From Anaerolineae bacterium (GTDB lineage Bacteria > Chloroflexota > Anaerolineae > Anaerolineales > Anaerolineaceae): a DNA stretch of 64,000 nucleotides. Location: contig JABLXK010000003.1 of NCBI GenBank assembly GCA_013178095.1, forward strand, positions 358,769-422,768, read 5' to 3'. The translations under genes were made by a program, and so were the position numbers. The notes under the pieces are model-generated. The model saw nothing but the letters and a program-made list of their open reading frames with translations, did no database searches and was not told the DNA's origin. This document shows positions 27,430 through 36,224 of this stretch, in pieces. How positions within the stretch are numbered: position 1 is the stretch's first letter; the number at the start of each line of letters is the position of its first letter.

Positions 27430-29037
27430 TTAATAAATCAGGGTCAGGGCGATGTTGTAGGCATGGTCGCTGATGCGTTCCAGGTTGCGCAGCGATTCCA
27501 CGAAAATGGTGTCGGCCTCGGGGTGGCAGATATTTTTCTTCAGCCGTTCGATGTGGTTGAGTTTGTAGGTTTTCTCCAGGTCGTCGATTTCCTCTTCAAT
27601 GCTGGTGATTTTTTCGACCATCTTCTCATCCCTGGTTTTCAAAGCCTTGAGCGTGATTTTATAGTTCTGAAGCACTTTCTTGAACAGGACCTGTAATTCT
27701 TTCTGGCCGGCTTTGCTGATGTTGACCTTCTTGTGGTAAAGCTGCCGCGCGAATTCGCTCAGGTTGTTGGCGTGATCCCCGATCCGCTCGATGTCGGTGA
27801 TGAGGTGCTTCATGTCCTCCAGTTTGTCCTGGTCTTCCGGGCTCAATTTCTCGCCGGGGATGCTCTCCAGAAAGGATTCAAGGCTGTGGCAGATTTCATC
27901 GATATTTTTTTCATGCTTAAAAACCCATTTGACGGCATCCTCGTCGTGTTTGAGCATAGCTTCGCCGGAACGCTCCAGCATCTCGTAGGTCTGCCAGCCC
28001 ATGCGCAGCACCTCCTCCATGGCCAGCTTGACCGCCATCATGGGCATGTTGATCAGGCGCGGGTCGATAAAGCGTGTATGCACTTTTTTGCCTTTATCAT
28101 CCTCTTTTTCAGGGATGAGGTTCTCAATGGTTCGCGCCAGCGGTTTGACGAAAGGCAGCATGATCAGGCTGACGATCACGTTGAAAATCGTATGTGCGTT
28201 GGCAATCTGGCGCGCCAAAATTGCGGACGTGTGCGCCACCAGGTCGGTGAATGGCAAAATAAAGGGCAGGAAAATGAGCACGCCGATTACGTTGATGAAG
28301 ATCTGCGCGTAGGAGGCGCGCTTGGCGTGCGTCCCCGATTGCATAGCCGCCAGCCAGCCCATGATGCACGAGCCGATGTTCGCGCCCAGGATGATCGCCA
28401 CTGCCACCGCCAGGCTGATGCTGTCGCTCTTGCCCATCGCGATCACCAGGCCGGTCATGGCCGTGCTGCTCTGGATGGCTGCCGTGAATACCGCGCCCAC
28501 CAGCACCCCCAGCAGGATGTGCTGGCTCAAAGCAGCCAGCGCCTGCTGGAAAAATGGCGTTTTGCTGATCACCCCGCCCGCCGAGGACATCATGCTCATG
28601 CCCACGAACACGATACCGAATCCAAAGAACGGCTGCCCGACCATGCGCAGCTTGCGGTTGGATGAAAAATACATCATGAAAAAGCCGAGGATCAGGAAAA
28701 CCAGGTTGAATCCCTTGATCTGGAAAGAGACCATCTGGCCCGTGATCGTGGTGCCGATCTCCTGCCCAAGCATAATGCCGATGGCTTGTTCCAGGTTGAG
28801 CAGGTTGGCGTTGATCAGCCCGATCATGGTCACCATCAGCAGCCCGCTGCTTTGCATTAAGGCTGTTGCGATCGTTCCAAACAATCCCTGTTTCAGCGGA
28901 TGGTTGAGCGATTTGTCCAACATGGTCATCAGCTTCCCGCCGGCTACTTTTTCCAAACCCTCACTTAATACATGTACGCCGTAAACAAAAATTGCCAGTC
29001 CCCCAAATAATTCCATTAATGCCTGAAAGATTTGCAT
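27430..29037 (-). CDS. Na/Pi cotransporter family protein with C-terminal PhoU domain
   Basis: 535 residues. The membrane part (~1-305) has two inverted repeats marked by the QSS signatures ALMQSSGLL and AIQSSTAMTG, with about 8-9 hydrophobic segments. The C-terminal ~220 residues are a helical PhoU-like bundle (DIERIGDHANN and LERISDHAYN, the metal-binding E-x-x-x-D pattern twice). NptA/YjbB-type proteins move phosphate with sodium, usually in export in bacteria, and the PhoU part senses or gates. The ATG has AGGAAA just upstream. Shares an operon with the creatininase-family gene. Confidence 0.92.
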   Translation of the reverse strand: MQIFQALMELFGGLAIFVYGVHVLSEGLEKVAGGKLMTMLDKSLNHPLKQGLFGTIATALMQSSGLLMVTMIGLINANLLNLEQAIGIMLGQEIGTTITGQMVSFQIKGFNLVFLILGFFMMYFSSNRKLRMVGQPFFGFGIVFVGMSMMSSAGGVISKTPFFQQALAALSQHILLGVLVGAVFTAAIQSSTAMTGLVIAMGKSDSISLAVAVAIILGANIGSCIMGWLAAMQSGTHAKRASYAQIFINVIGVLIFLPFILPFTDLVAHTSAILARQIANAHTIFNVIVSLIMLPFVKPLARTIENLIPEKEDDKGKKVHTRFIDPRLINMPMMAVKLAMEEVLRMGWQTYEMLERSGEAMLKHDEDAVKWVFKHEKNIDEICHSLESFLESIPGEKLSPEDQDKLEDMKHLITDIERIGDHANNLSEFARQLYHKKVNISKAGQKELQVLFKKVLQNYKITLKALKTRDEKMVEKITSIEEEIDDLEKTYKLNHIERLKKNICHPEADTIFVESLRNLERISDHAYNIALTLIY

Positions 29038-29128
29038 TTTCCTGTAATAATTCCGTTTCCTGGTATATTTTACTGCGTTGGGCAGGGCGTGTACTCAACC
29101 CGGTTTGTTTGAATTATTTACATTTGCC

Positions 29129-29146
29129 CGTTTATAATGATAAACG
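29129..29146. promoter_or_regulatory. Inverted repeat upstream of the Na/Pi transporter gene
   Basis: CGTTTAT (29129-29135) and ATAAACG (29140-29146) form a perfect 7-bp inverted repeat with a 4-base gap. It lies between the CaCA antiporter stop and the Na/Pi transporter start and could be an operator or a short hairpin. Confidence 0.35.
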
Positions 29147-29213
29147 CATGTCGCCCATTTCACCAGTAACGAAGCCGCATGGCTTTACCGGAAATTTGTC
29201 ACTGCGCGCCAGG

Positions 29214-30194
29214 TTATCCCTGCAAGTATAGCAGCCACATACCCCCAAAGAAAAGCAGGATCAATGCCATGGCGTCCAACTCGATAAATCCGATCCGCCT
29301 TTCCAAATTTGCCACGTTCCCGATCAAACCCAGGCCGGCCATCAGCAATCCAAGCACCGCCACCAGCAGGAAAGACGGGCTGATCGCGGCCAAAAAACGC
29401 CCCTGCGTGAAAAACAGATCCGTCAACCCGATCGCAAGCACGTTGAACATCACGCTGCCAAACAGGTTCCCGATTGCCATGTCGTATAAACCGATGCGCG
29501 CGGCCGCCAGCGAGGTCACCAATTCAGGCATGGAAGTCACCAACGCCACCAGGGTCGAACCGATGAAGGTGGTTCCCAAACCGGTCGCCTGCGCGATCTC
29601 GGCGCTGCTGGCGGTCATGACCGGCGTATCCACCGCCAACACGACCGCGGCAGCCAGGAATCCGAGCACGCCTGTCAGCAAACTGGGCGTCCCCTCGGGG
29701 ATTTCCTCCTCCTCGATCACGTGCGATTCGCCCGCCGCATTGCTTTGGATCAGCCGTACCGCGATCAGGTATGCGCTGATCAATACCAGGCTGTCCACCC
29801 CCACCCAGCCGATCCGCAGCCGGATATCCGCCAGGATAAAGAAAACCACCAGCCCGATCAGGAAAACCGCCAGGCTGCCGGTCAGCGCGTGTTTCATGGC
29901 AGCTTTCCGCAATATGCGCTGCTTGCGGTGCATCAGGTCAATCACCGCCAGCAGGAACATATTGACCGTGTTGCTGCCCAGCAGGTTGCCGGCTGCCAGA
30001 TCGGGTGTGTTTTGATTGATGGAACTGATCGAGGTGAACATCTCCGGCAGCGAAGTGGCTGCCGCCAACAGCACCAGCCCGATGAACATGCCGCTCCAGC
30101 GGGTGCGCAGCGCGATCACGTCGCCGTATTTGGCCAGTTGCGTGGCCGCCGCGATCAGCACAGCCGCCGACAACAGGAATTTCAACCACATCAT
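29214..30194 (-). CDS. CaCA-family Na+(K+)/Ca2+ antiporter
   Basis: 326 residues with about ten membrane helices in two homologous halves. The alpha repeats are visible: GLVLLAAATSLPEMFTS with AAGNLLGSNTVN, and GSTLVALVTSMPELVTS with AIGNLFGSVMFN. The acidic Glu in each (PEMF, PELV) is the ion-binding residue. A cytoplasmic Glu-rich loop (HVIEEEEIPEG) joins the halves. It exchanges cations across the inner membrane; the exact ions cannot be read. It follows a PII-like gene by 16 bp. Confidence 0.93.
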   Translation of the reverse strand: MMWLKFLLSAAVLIAAATQLAKYGDVIALRTRWSGMFIGLVLLAAATSLPEMFTSISSINQNTPDLAAGNLLGSNTVNMFLLAVIDLMHRKQRILRKAAMKHALTGSLAVFLIGLVVFFILADIRLRIGWVGVDSLVLISAYLIAVRLIQSNAAGESHVIEEEEIPEGTPSLLTGVLGFLAAAVVLAVDTPVMTASSAEIAQATGLGTTFIGSTLVALVTSMPELVTSLAAARIGLYDMAIGNLFGSVMFNVLAIGLTDLFFTQGRFLAAISPSFLLVAVLGLLMAGLGLIGNVANLERRIGFIELDAMALILLFFGGMWLLYLQG

Positions 30195-30210
30195 GTTTTC
30201 TTCCGCCCGC

Positions 30211-30543
30211 TCATTCCTGCGGTATACCCTTGGTGAGGGTCAGCGGCCAGGCTGCAAATACGCCAGTGTTGGGCTGATTGAGGTCGCCTACGATTTCTTC
30301 AACCGCTTTCAGACACTGCCGGATAAGCGGCTCGTTCTTAACGATCACAATCAAGGTCAGGTTGCCGCATTCCTCAACCGCCTTGCCACCGTAAAGATAG
30401 CGCATGGGAATGTGCTTTAGCTTACGGCGGTGCATCCCGGAACTCTCAATGATGGTCACGCCTGAGACTCCCAATCCTGCCCAGGCTTCCAGGATGGCAT
30501 CCAGATGGTCGCTGTCATCCAATACCAACATGATCATGAACAT
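30211..30543 (-). CDS. PII-like signal protein, probable regulator of the CaCA antiporter
   Basis: 110 residues, the length of PII proteins. The beta-alpha-beta start MFMIMLVLDDSDHLDAILEAWAGLGVSGVTIIES matches the PII fold (helix then GVxGVTI), with a T-loop-like stretch SSGMHRRKLKHIPMRYLYGG and a C-terminal ferredoxin-like half (GNLTLIVIVKNEPLIRQCLKAVEEI). It lacks the canonical uridylylation Tyr context of GlnB. It is 16 bp upstream of the antiporter gene on the same strand. PII-like proteins encoded next to transporters usually bind and gate them in response to nucleotides; that role is inferred here. Confidence 0.75.
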   Translation of the reverse strand: MFMIMLVLDDSDHLDAILEAWAGLGVSGVTIIESSGMHRRKLKHIPMRYLYGGKAVEECGNLTLIVIVKNEPLIRQCLKAVEEIVGDLNQPNTGVFAAWPLTLTKGIPQE

Positions 30544-30732
30544 GGTTAATCTCCCGATAAAAATTGGTTGCCAAGTATTGAAATCCGCTTGTAGGTTCGC
30601 GGTTGAGAAAAGAATAATCGTTGAACGTTATCTTCAGTTTACCAAAAAAAGCTCCCTGCGGGGCAGCGTCCGCCCTTGCCCGTTCCGCCGGCAAATTGCG
30701 CTCTTGCAGGTAGCGCTTTGCTCTGGAAAGGT

Positions 30733-31221
30733 TTATTCGGCCATTTCTTCTATAATCGCGTGCCGGATGCCGTCGCATAGCTTGGCTTGTTCGAACCAGC
30801 AGGTCTCGCCGGTTCGGTAATACAAACGCAGCCACCAGTATTGGGCTTCCCATAAGAAGTCCGAATCGTTATACATGCCGGAACCGGGGTGAATATGGGT
30901 ATCCAGCAGCACCCGCGCCAGCATGGCCATGCCTTCCACCGTTTCATCCTTGCGCAGGCAGTCCCTCAAGCGCCTTTCGATCTCGCGGTAACTTTGCCAG
31001 GCCTGCGCGAATAACGGGATGGCGTCGTTTTCGCGCATGTCCTGCACCGCCGAGCAGCCTTCGCGGTACTCGCAATCTTCGCAGGCCTCCAGGCCGTATG
31101 GGTGATCGCATATTCCGACAGTCTCCGGCACCCGCAGCGCCCTGGCCTTTGCTTCGGTTAATTCGGCGGACGTCAATAACTCCTTGATGCCCGCCAGTTC
31201 GTGTTCCAAAACCGCGTCCAT
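30733..31221 (-). CDS. Small hypothetical protein with a Cys cluster
   Basis: 162 residues, soluble, helical and acidic. Residues ~38-56 hold CDHPYGLEACEDCEYREGC: four cysteines (C-x8-C-x2-C-x5-C) and a His, which could bind zinc or an Fe-S cluster. The C-terminal half is Trp/Tyr-rich (WEAQYWWLRLYYRTGE). It starts 7 bp after the six-hairpin protein's stop, on the same strand, so it is probably co-transcribed. Family not recognised. Confidence 0.65.
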   Translation of the reverse strand: MDAVLEHELAGIKELLTSAELTEAKARALRVPETVGICDHPYGLEACEDCEYREGCSAVQDMRENDAIPLFAQAWQSYREIERRLRDCLRKDETVEGMAMLARVLLDTHIHPGSGMYNDSDFLWEAQYWWLRLYYRTGETCWFEQAKLCDGIRHAIIEEMAE

Positions 31222-31228
31222 GAGTTGC

Positions 31229-33142
31229 CTAGAACGCGTAGGGGTTGAAATTGTTGACCGCCATCACGTACCAGGCAGCCGGGGCGATGTGCGGAATATC
31301 TTTGTAGGTCCAGGGGTCGCCGGTGAACAGGTTGAAACCGGTGCTGAGCTCCGCCACGGTCGCCGCCGGGAATCCGCCCTCCGGGAGTTGGACAGCCTCC
31401 AATGCATCCAGCGCGGATTCGGCTTCGGCGTTCATGCCGGCCTGCCGCAGGGTCAGCGCGGTGAAAGCCGTGCCCTCCGGCCACCAGCCGCCGTTGGTGT
31501 TGGCCGCGTGGAAGGGATATCCGCCCTGCGCGGTTTTCATCGTCAAAGCGCTGTCGAGTGCGGCCTGATACGGTTCGAAATCCGCGCTCCCCAGCGCCAG
31601 GTACGACCAAACCTGCGCATCCAGCACGCGGTTGTCTTTGTTGGGAGCAACCCCGTCGTTGCCTGTGCCGGTGTAGAAATAGCCCTGAGCCAGATCGTAC
31701 ATGGAGATGATGAACGCCTTGGCGCTTTCGGCCGCTTTTTGGTAGCGCGCCTCGCCCGTTAAGGCGTATAGCTGTTTGAAAACGGCGTATGCATCGATGT
31801 TGTGCTCAGTGGACTTGTAAGTATAGGTGTAGAGCGCGCTGCCGTCGCCTTCCGGCCAGCCGTCGTAGCCAGCAGTGAAACCGGGCGTGCCGTCCGCGCA
31901 GTTATCCAGCACCCAGCCCATGATCTTCTCCGCCAGCGCCAGGTATTCCTCGCCGCCGTACTTTTTATAATACTGCAGCAGCGCCAGCGCCACGTATGCG
32001 GTATTGCCCACGTTGCTGCCCACCTGATATTGGTCTTCCAGGTATTCTTTTCTCTCGTTGTCGTACCAGCCCGGCAGGCGCGTGCCGCTCTGCCAACCCG
32101 GGAAGGGGGAGATGTCGCCATAGGCATACGCGTTGCGCACGCGGTCCGCCTGGAAGCGGTCGTTAGCCACTGCAAAAGCAAATGCGTCCAGCAGGTATTT
32201 GGCTTCCTCCTGCTTGCCGTCGGAAATGAACGCCAGCGCGGCCAGTGCGTTATCATAGCTGAAGGCGGCGTTCTGGATGTAGAGCTCATCCGCGTCGCGG
32301 CGCGTGTCCGTCTCGTAGGATTTGATCAAACGAGGTTTGCCCTGCAAAGCCGCCATCGGCCCCTCGAAGCGGATTTCATCTAGATAAAAAACGCTCTCCA
32401 CGTCGCCGCTGCGATTGCCGCTCAGCACAAAACCAAACCCGCAGCCGATTGAAGAGAGGTCCACCCCGCCCAGGTCGATGGTGTACTGCTGCCATTGGTC
32501 GCTGAGCTGGATGAAACCGAGGGTGATCTTGCGGGTGCTGTCGTGATAAGGTTCGCTGGGGGCTCCGGTTTCGCCGTCGTAACCCAACCCGGCAGTGAAG
32601 AACTCCACCATCTCGCCTCCCTGCGCGCCCTTGGCCATAAAGGTAAGCTTGGTAGCACCGCTCAGGTCCAGCCCGGCGCCGTCCACCTCGCCGAAGTTCA
32701 GTTTCGGCTGGGTCTCGCCCTCGGGCAGGTAGCCATTCAGGAACAGCCAGCCGCCCCAGGACTGCCCCGCGGTTTTGACGCGCACTTCAATGGCGCTGTC
32801 GCCGGAATATGGATCGTCCTGCCAGTTCTCGTTCATGTCATAAACATAATCTGAATTGCCGTCGTCGATCTTGGCTTTCTGCGTGAAGTGGTTTTCCGCC
32901 AGGGAAAAATCGCGGTAAACATACAACACGTCCGCTCCATCGTCCTGCCGCGCTTTCAGGTAAGCCATCGCCGCGTCTTTGGAAGCCTGGTAAGCAGCAA
33001 AATCCGGTTCGTCGCCGGTTGGGGTCTGCTTATCCTCATTCTCCGGGGTGGGCAGGGTGGCCGCTTCGGCGTTGCCCGCCGGCAGCGCCAGGAACACCGC
33101 CATCAACAATGCACATATCAGCGGGGACAGGATTTTTTTCAT
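31229..33142 (-). CDS. Secreted protein with (alpha/alpha)6 six-hairpin-like domain, putative glycosidase
   Basis: About 637 residues from ATG 33142 (GGAAA site). A classic signal peptide ends at AEA near residue 27. Residues ~90-270 form a beta-sandwich resembling a carbohydrate-binding module (SAIEVRVKTAGQSWGGWLF, YLDEIRFEGP). From ~275 to the end is a helical toroid with repeated hairpins (NAAFSYDNALAALAF, GNTAYVALALLQYYKKY, STEHNIDAYAVFKQLY, VLDAQVWSYLALGS, GTAFTALTLRQAG). This architecture fits the six-hairpin glycosidase/lyase superfamily. No GH family could be assigned and the catalytic residues are not identified. Confidence 0.75.
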   Translation of the reverse strand: MKKILSPLICALLMAVFLALPAGNAEAATLPTPENEDKQTPTGDEPDFAAYQASKDAAMAYLKARQDDGADVLYVYRDFSLAENHFTQKAKIDDGNSDYVYDMNENWQDDPYSGDSAIEVRVKTAGQSWGGWLFLNGYLPEGETQPKLNFGEVDGAGLDLSGATKLTFMAKGAQGGEMVEFFTAGLGYDGETGAPSEPYHDSTRKITLGFIQLSDQWQQYTIDLGGVDLSSIGCGFGFVLSGNRSGDVESVFYLDEIRFEGPMAALQGKPRLIKSYETDTRRDADELYIQNAAFSYDNALAALAFISDGKQEEAKYLLDAFAFAVANDRFQADRVRNAYAYGDISPFPGWQSGTRLPGWYDNERKEYLEDQYQVGSNVGNTAYVALALLQYYKKYGGEEYLALAEKIMGWVLDNCADGTPGFTAGYDGWPEGDGSALYTYTYKSTEHNIDAYAVFKQLYALTGEARYQKAAESAKAFIISMYDLAQGYFYTGTGNDGVAPNKDNRVLDAQVWSYLALGSADFEPYQAALDSALTMKTAQGGYPFHAANTNGGWWPEGTAFTALTLRQAGMNAEAESALDALEAVQLPEGGFPAATVAELSTGFNLFTGDPWTYKDIPHIAPAAWYVMAVNNFNPYAF

Positions 33143-33362
33143 TTCAGGGTTTCCTTTCTTGGGTTCATGCCCGGATTGGACTGTTTGGAACATCTCCTAT
33201 TTTGTAGATGCCGCATAACGGATGCTCCCTGCGCAAAAAAATCATTAGTTACGGCTGGGAGCATCAAGCCCGGCGTATTTATCCTCCAACCCGCAGGTGT
33301 CTTCATGCCTTCCAATCATAGGGCATCTGGCGCCGCCTGTCAACGGAAAGCGCCTTTTTTAG

Positions 33363-33404
33363 GTGATTTCATCACTTGCCTATCCTGATTCAATCCTCTA
33401 TCAT
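33363..33404 (+). promoter_or_regulatory. Promoter with adjacent dyad for the kinase operon
   Basis: The dyad GTGAT-TTC-ATCAC (33363-33375) immediately precedes TTGCCT (33376-33381), a 17-bp spacer and TATCAT (33399-33404), 52 bp before the HTH gene. The dyad is a candidate operator, perhaps for the HTH protein itself. Confidence 0.5.
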
Positions 33405-33455
33405 TTCGGTTAAAATTACATCAACGTAAATTAATTTGCAGAGCCGACTTTCATC

Positions 33456-33902
33456 ATGACCGATCCTGACCGCATGCCCATACCTACCCGCGAATTCTAC
33501 ATGAAGCTGCTGGAATCCCCGGATTTAAAAGTCTTTTTCGAAACCCACGCCGGGGAAATGGAGATCCCTCCCTTTCACAAATTCATCTCGGAAATTTGCG
33601 CGCGCAGCGGCCAGGTGCCGGAGCAGGTCATCAAGCGCGCCGCGGTCGAACGTACCTACGGTCACCAGTTATTTAACGGCACGCGCAAGCCTTCGCGCGA
33701 TAAGGTCATCCAACTGGCCTTCGGCCTGGGTCTGGACCTGAACGGCACACAGCGGCTGCTGCAGGTGGCGCACAAGAACGCGCTTTACCCCAAGCTCAAA
33801 CGTGATGCAGCCATCATGCTCTGCCTTGAAAAGGGCAGAGATATTCTGGAAGCGCAAACGCTGCTGCAATCGCTGGGCTTGAGCTTGCTGGGGGAGCGCT
33901 GA
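33456..33902 (+). CDS. Helix-turn-helix (XRE-like) protein paired with a Ser/Thr kinase
   Basis: 148 residues. The central part (~60-110) looks like a lambda-repressor/XRE HTH with helical ends: SGQVPEQVIKRAAVERTYGHQLFNGTRKPSRDKVIQLAFGLGLDLNGTQRLLQ. The segment GTRKPSRDKVIQLAFGLGL is the typical second half of an XRE domain. The pattern continues with a helical tail ending one base before the kinase ATG, so the two genes are co-translated. The function as regulator or kinase substrate is inferred. Confidence 0.75.
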   Translation: MTDPDRMPIPTREFYMKLLESPDLKVFFETHAGEMEIPPFHKFISEICARSGQVPEQVIKRAAVERTYGHQLFNGTRKPSRDKVIQLAFGLGLDLNGTQRLLQVAHKNALYPKLKRDAAIMLCLEKGRDILEAQTLLQSLGLSLLGER

Positions 33903-33903
33903 G

Positions 33904-35484
33904 ATGGCCGACGCATTGCTGGAGGAATTCCTGGCCGGGTTCGATGGGGAGCATTACCCCGCGGATTTTCGGCGGGATTACGAGGCGCTGGAGTGCCTGG
34001 CGCACAATGAGCAGGGCGAAACGCTGCTGGTCAAAGACCGCCGCACCGGTTCCCTGTGCGTGGCGAAATGCTACCCGGACGTGGATCTGCCCGCCGGTAT
34101 CGGCGAAAGCAGCCTGCTGCAGGGTTTTCATCATTCCGGCTTGCCTTCATTTATTAGTGAATATCGGGACGAAAGTACGCTGTGCGTGGTGCGCGGTTTT
34201 GTGGAGGGCACGCCGCTCGACCAGCTCGCGGCTGCCGCACCGCTCGAGCCGCGCCGGGCAGTCGGCATCATCCTGCAATTATGCGACATCCTCAACTACC
34301 TGCACAGCCAAAATCCTCCCATCATCCACCGCGACCTCAAACCGCAAAACGTGATCGTCGACGGACGCGGGCGGGTGACGTTGATCGATTTCGGCATTTC
34401 ACGCATTTATGACGCCGGCGCCCGGGCCGACACACTGTGCTTCGGCACGCGCCACTACGCCGCACCCGAACAGTACGGCTTCGCGCAGACCGATCCCCGC
34501 TCCGATATCTACTCGCTGGGCGTGCTGCTGTGCTGGCTGCTGACCGGTCAGGAAGATGTCGAGCAGGGCAAGTCGGCTATCCAGGACCGGCGCCTGCTGG
34601 CCGTGGTGGAAAAATGCACTGCCTTCGACCCGCGCGGCCGCTTCAAAAACGCACTGCAGGTGAAGGACGCACTCAACGGACGCACTCAGCGCCGCCGTGC
34701 GCTGGCGGGGCTGGCAGCCGTGCTGCTCCTGGCCGGGGGGCTGCTCGCCGCGCGCCTGACGGCCGGGGTGCATTTCAGGGAGCCCTTGATCGCGCAAGCC
34801 GCGCGCGCCGCGCTGGGTATACCAGACAGGGCGTTGAACGAGGAAGACCTGGCTTCAGTGCAGCAGCTTTTCATATTCGGTGAGACCGCGGTAGCCGACC
34901 TGGATTCATTTGATAATCTGGTGGACGAATTCGCCCACGGCGGCGGATCGCAAACCCGCGGCGGCATCGCATCGCTGGATGACTTAGTAAAGATGAAAAA
35001 CCTGCGCAAAGTCAAGCTGGCTTTTCAGGACATCCACGACTTGGCGCCGCTGGCCGAATTGCCCGGCCTGGAAGAGATCGACTTGCGCAATAACCCGGTG
35101 GAGAGCGTCGCCCCGCTGGCAGGCATGGCTTCGCTCAACACACTGATCCTGTTCGACAGCAATGTCAGCGACCTGACGGCGTTGAGCGCCTGTCCGAACC
35201 TCACGCTGCTGGACGTGGGCGGTACGCCCATCGCTTCGCCGGCCGCCTTTCAGGGCTTGAGCGCGCTGCGCACGCTGATCCTCCACAAATCCCAACTGCA
35301 AACCTTGGATGGCATCCAGGCCTTCCCGCAATTGGAGCTGATCCACCTGGCCAACACCCCCGTGCGCGACCTCTCTCCGCTGCTGGCGCTGCCCAACCTG
35401 CAGCGCGTGATCGTCAGTGAGGATATGCGCGCGGCGGTCGAAGCGCTGGGAGGGAACGCAAAATTCGAGGTCGAATATCAGTGA
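33904..35484 (+). CDS. Membrane Ser/Thr protein kinase with external leucine-rich repeats
   Basis: 526 residues. Kinase domain ~25-255: ATP Lys in LCVAKCY, HRDLKPQN (from ~142), DFGISR (~163), the APE motif (YAAPEQYG), and RSDIYSLGVLL. The Gly-rich loop is poorly kept (AHNEQGETLL), as in some Hanks-type kinases. One membrane helix at ~263-285 follows an Arg-rich stop. The outside part has a ~60-residue spacer and then at least six leucine-rich repeats (~360-505) such as LPGLEEIDLRNNPV and CPNLTLLDVGGTPI. The layout suggests an LRR sensor outside and a kinase inside. No PASTA or phosphatase partner is seen nearby. Confidence 0.92.
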   Translation: MADALLEEFLAGFDGEHYPADFRRDYEALECLAHNEQGETLLVKDRRTGSLCVAKCYPDVDLPAGIGESSLLQGFHHSGLPSFISEYRDESTLCVVRGFVEGTPLDQLAAAAPLEPRRAVGIILQLCDILNYLHSQNPPIIHRDLKPQNVIVDGRGRVTLIDFGISRIYDAGARADTLCFGTRHYAAPEQYGFAQTDPRSDIYSLGVLLCWLLTGQEDVEQGKSAIQDRRLLAVVEKCTAFDPRGRFKNALQVKDALNGRTQRRRALAGLAAVLLLAGGLLAARLTAGVHFREPLIAQAARAALGIPDRALNEEDLASVQQLFIFGETAVADLDSFDNLVDEFAHGGGSQTRGGIASLDDLVKMKNLRKVKLAFQDIHDLAPLAELPGLEEIDLRNNPVESVAPLAGMASLNTLILFDSNVSDLTALSACPNLTLLDVGGTPIASPAAFQGLSALRTLILHKSQLQTLDGIQAFPQLELIHLANTPVRDLSPLLALPNLQRVIVSEDMRAAVEALGGNAKFEVEYQ

Positions 35485-35643
35485 ACCGGTCGGTCCATTA
35501 ATGTGTGCTGTCTGCACACCTATTGAACGACCTTAATAAGTAAAATTTTTTTAGTTTATCGAATACCTGGCGGACGTTTATTCAGGTCGATATCGCATAA
35601 CCAGTCAGGTATTGCTAATTATAGAGTTATTAAGGAAGATTGC

Positions 35644-36201
35644 ATGGCAGCCAAAAAACAAACCTGCTACCCCCACGGAATCGAGAATTCCATCTGCCCC
35701 GCCTGCGGGCGCCCCATGCCGAAAGTTGATTACTACACCGCCCGCCCGCTGCGCCAGGAAGAAATCAGCCGGAGCTACGATTCCCGCACCATCCGCATCA
35801 CCTTCACCGACGTCAATCCGCACACCGGCAACATCTGCCTGTTTTGCGCGCGCGATAACGCCAGAGGCAGGCGCACAGCCGGCTTGCTGGTCATGGCCGG
35901 GGGCGGCGTGTTGTCCATGACCGCCATGATCTGGGGAGTGGTGGCGGCCAACCTGGCCGAAAGGGCGGGTGGAGACGTGGGCGCAGCCATGGGGCTGCCC
36001 ATGGCGCTGATGTGCATCTTCATCATCGCCGCCATTGTCGGGTTGGCTATTTTCGTGGAGACCAACCGCATGAATCCTTGGCGCAAATACAACCAGGAGC
36101 AATTATTCGGTTTATTCCAGACACTGATCAAAAAAGAAGGCAGCCTGCCCGGCGCGGTGTGTTTGAGCCCCGGCCAGGTGAAACAAATGAAGCAAAGCTG
36201 A
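35644..36201 (+). CDS. Zinc-ribbon protein with two membrane helices
   Basis: 185 residues. N-terminal zinc ribbon: C18-P-A-C21 and C65-L-F-C68, with an additional C8. Two hydrophobic segments follow (~82-105 and ~118-138), then a basic C-terminal tail. The ATG has AAGGAAGA 6 bp upstream. It lies between the kinase and the propeller lipoprotein on the same strand. Family not recognised; it could be a membrane-bound signalling partner. Confidence 0.7.
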   Translation: MAAKKQTCYPHGIENSICPACGRPMPKVDYYTARPLRQEEISRSYDSRTIRITFTDVNPHTGNICLFCARDNARGRRTAGLLVMAGGGVLSMTAMIWGVVAANLAERAGGDVGAAMGLPMALMCIFIIAAIVGLAIFVETNRMNPWRKYNQEQLFGLFQTLIKKEGSLPGAVCLSPGQVKQMKQS

Positions 36202-36224
36202 ATCCATTTCACAAAAGGAGCATC

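Noticed and set aside
36012..36224. N-terminal 71-codon extension of the propeller lipoprotein
   Set aside because: It overlaps the zinc-ribbon gene and would bury the lipoprotein signal; ATG 36225 has a strong ribosome site and a proper lipobox.
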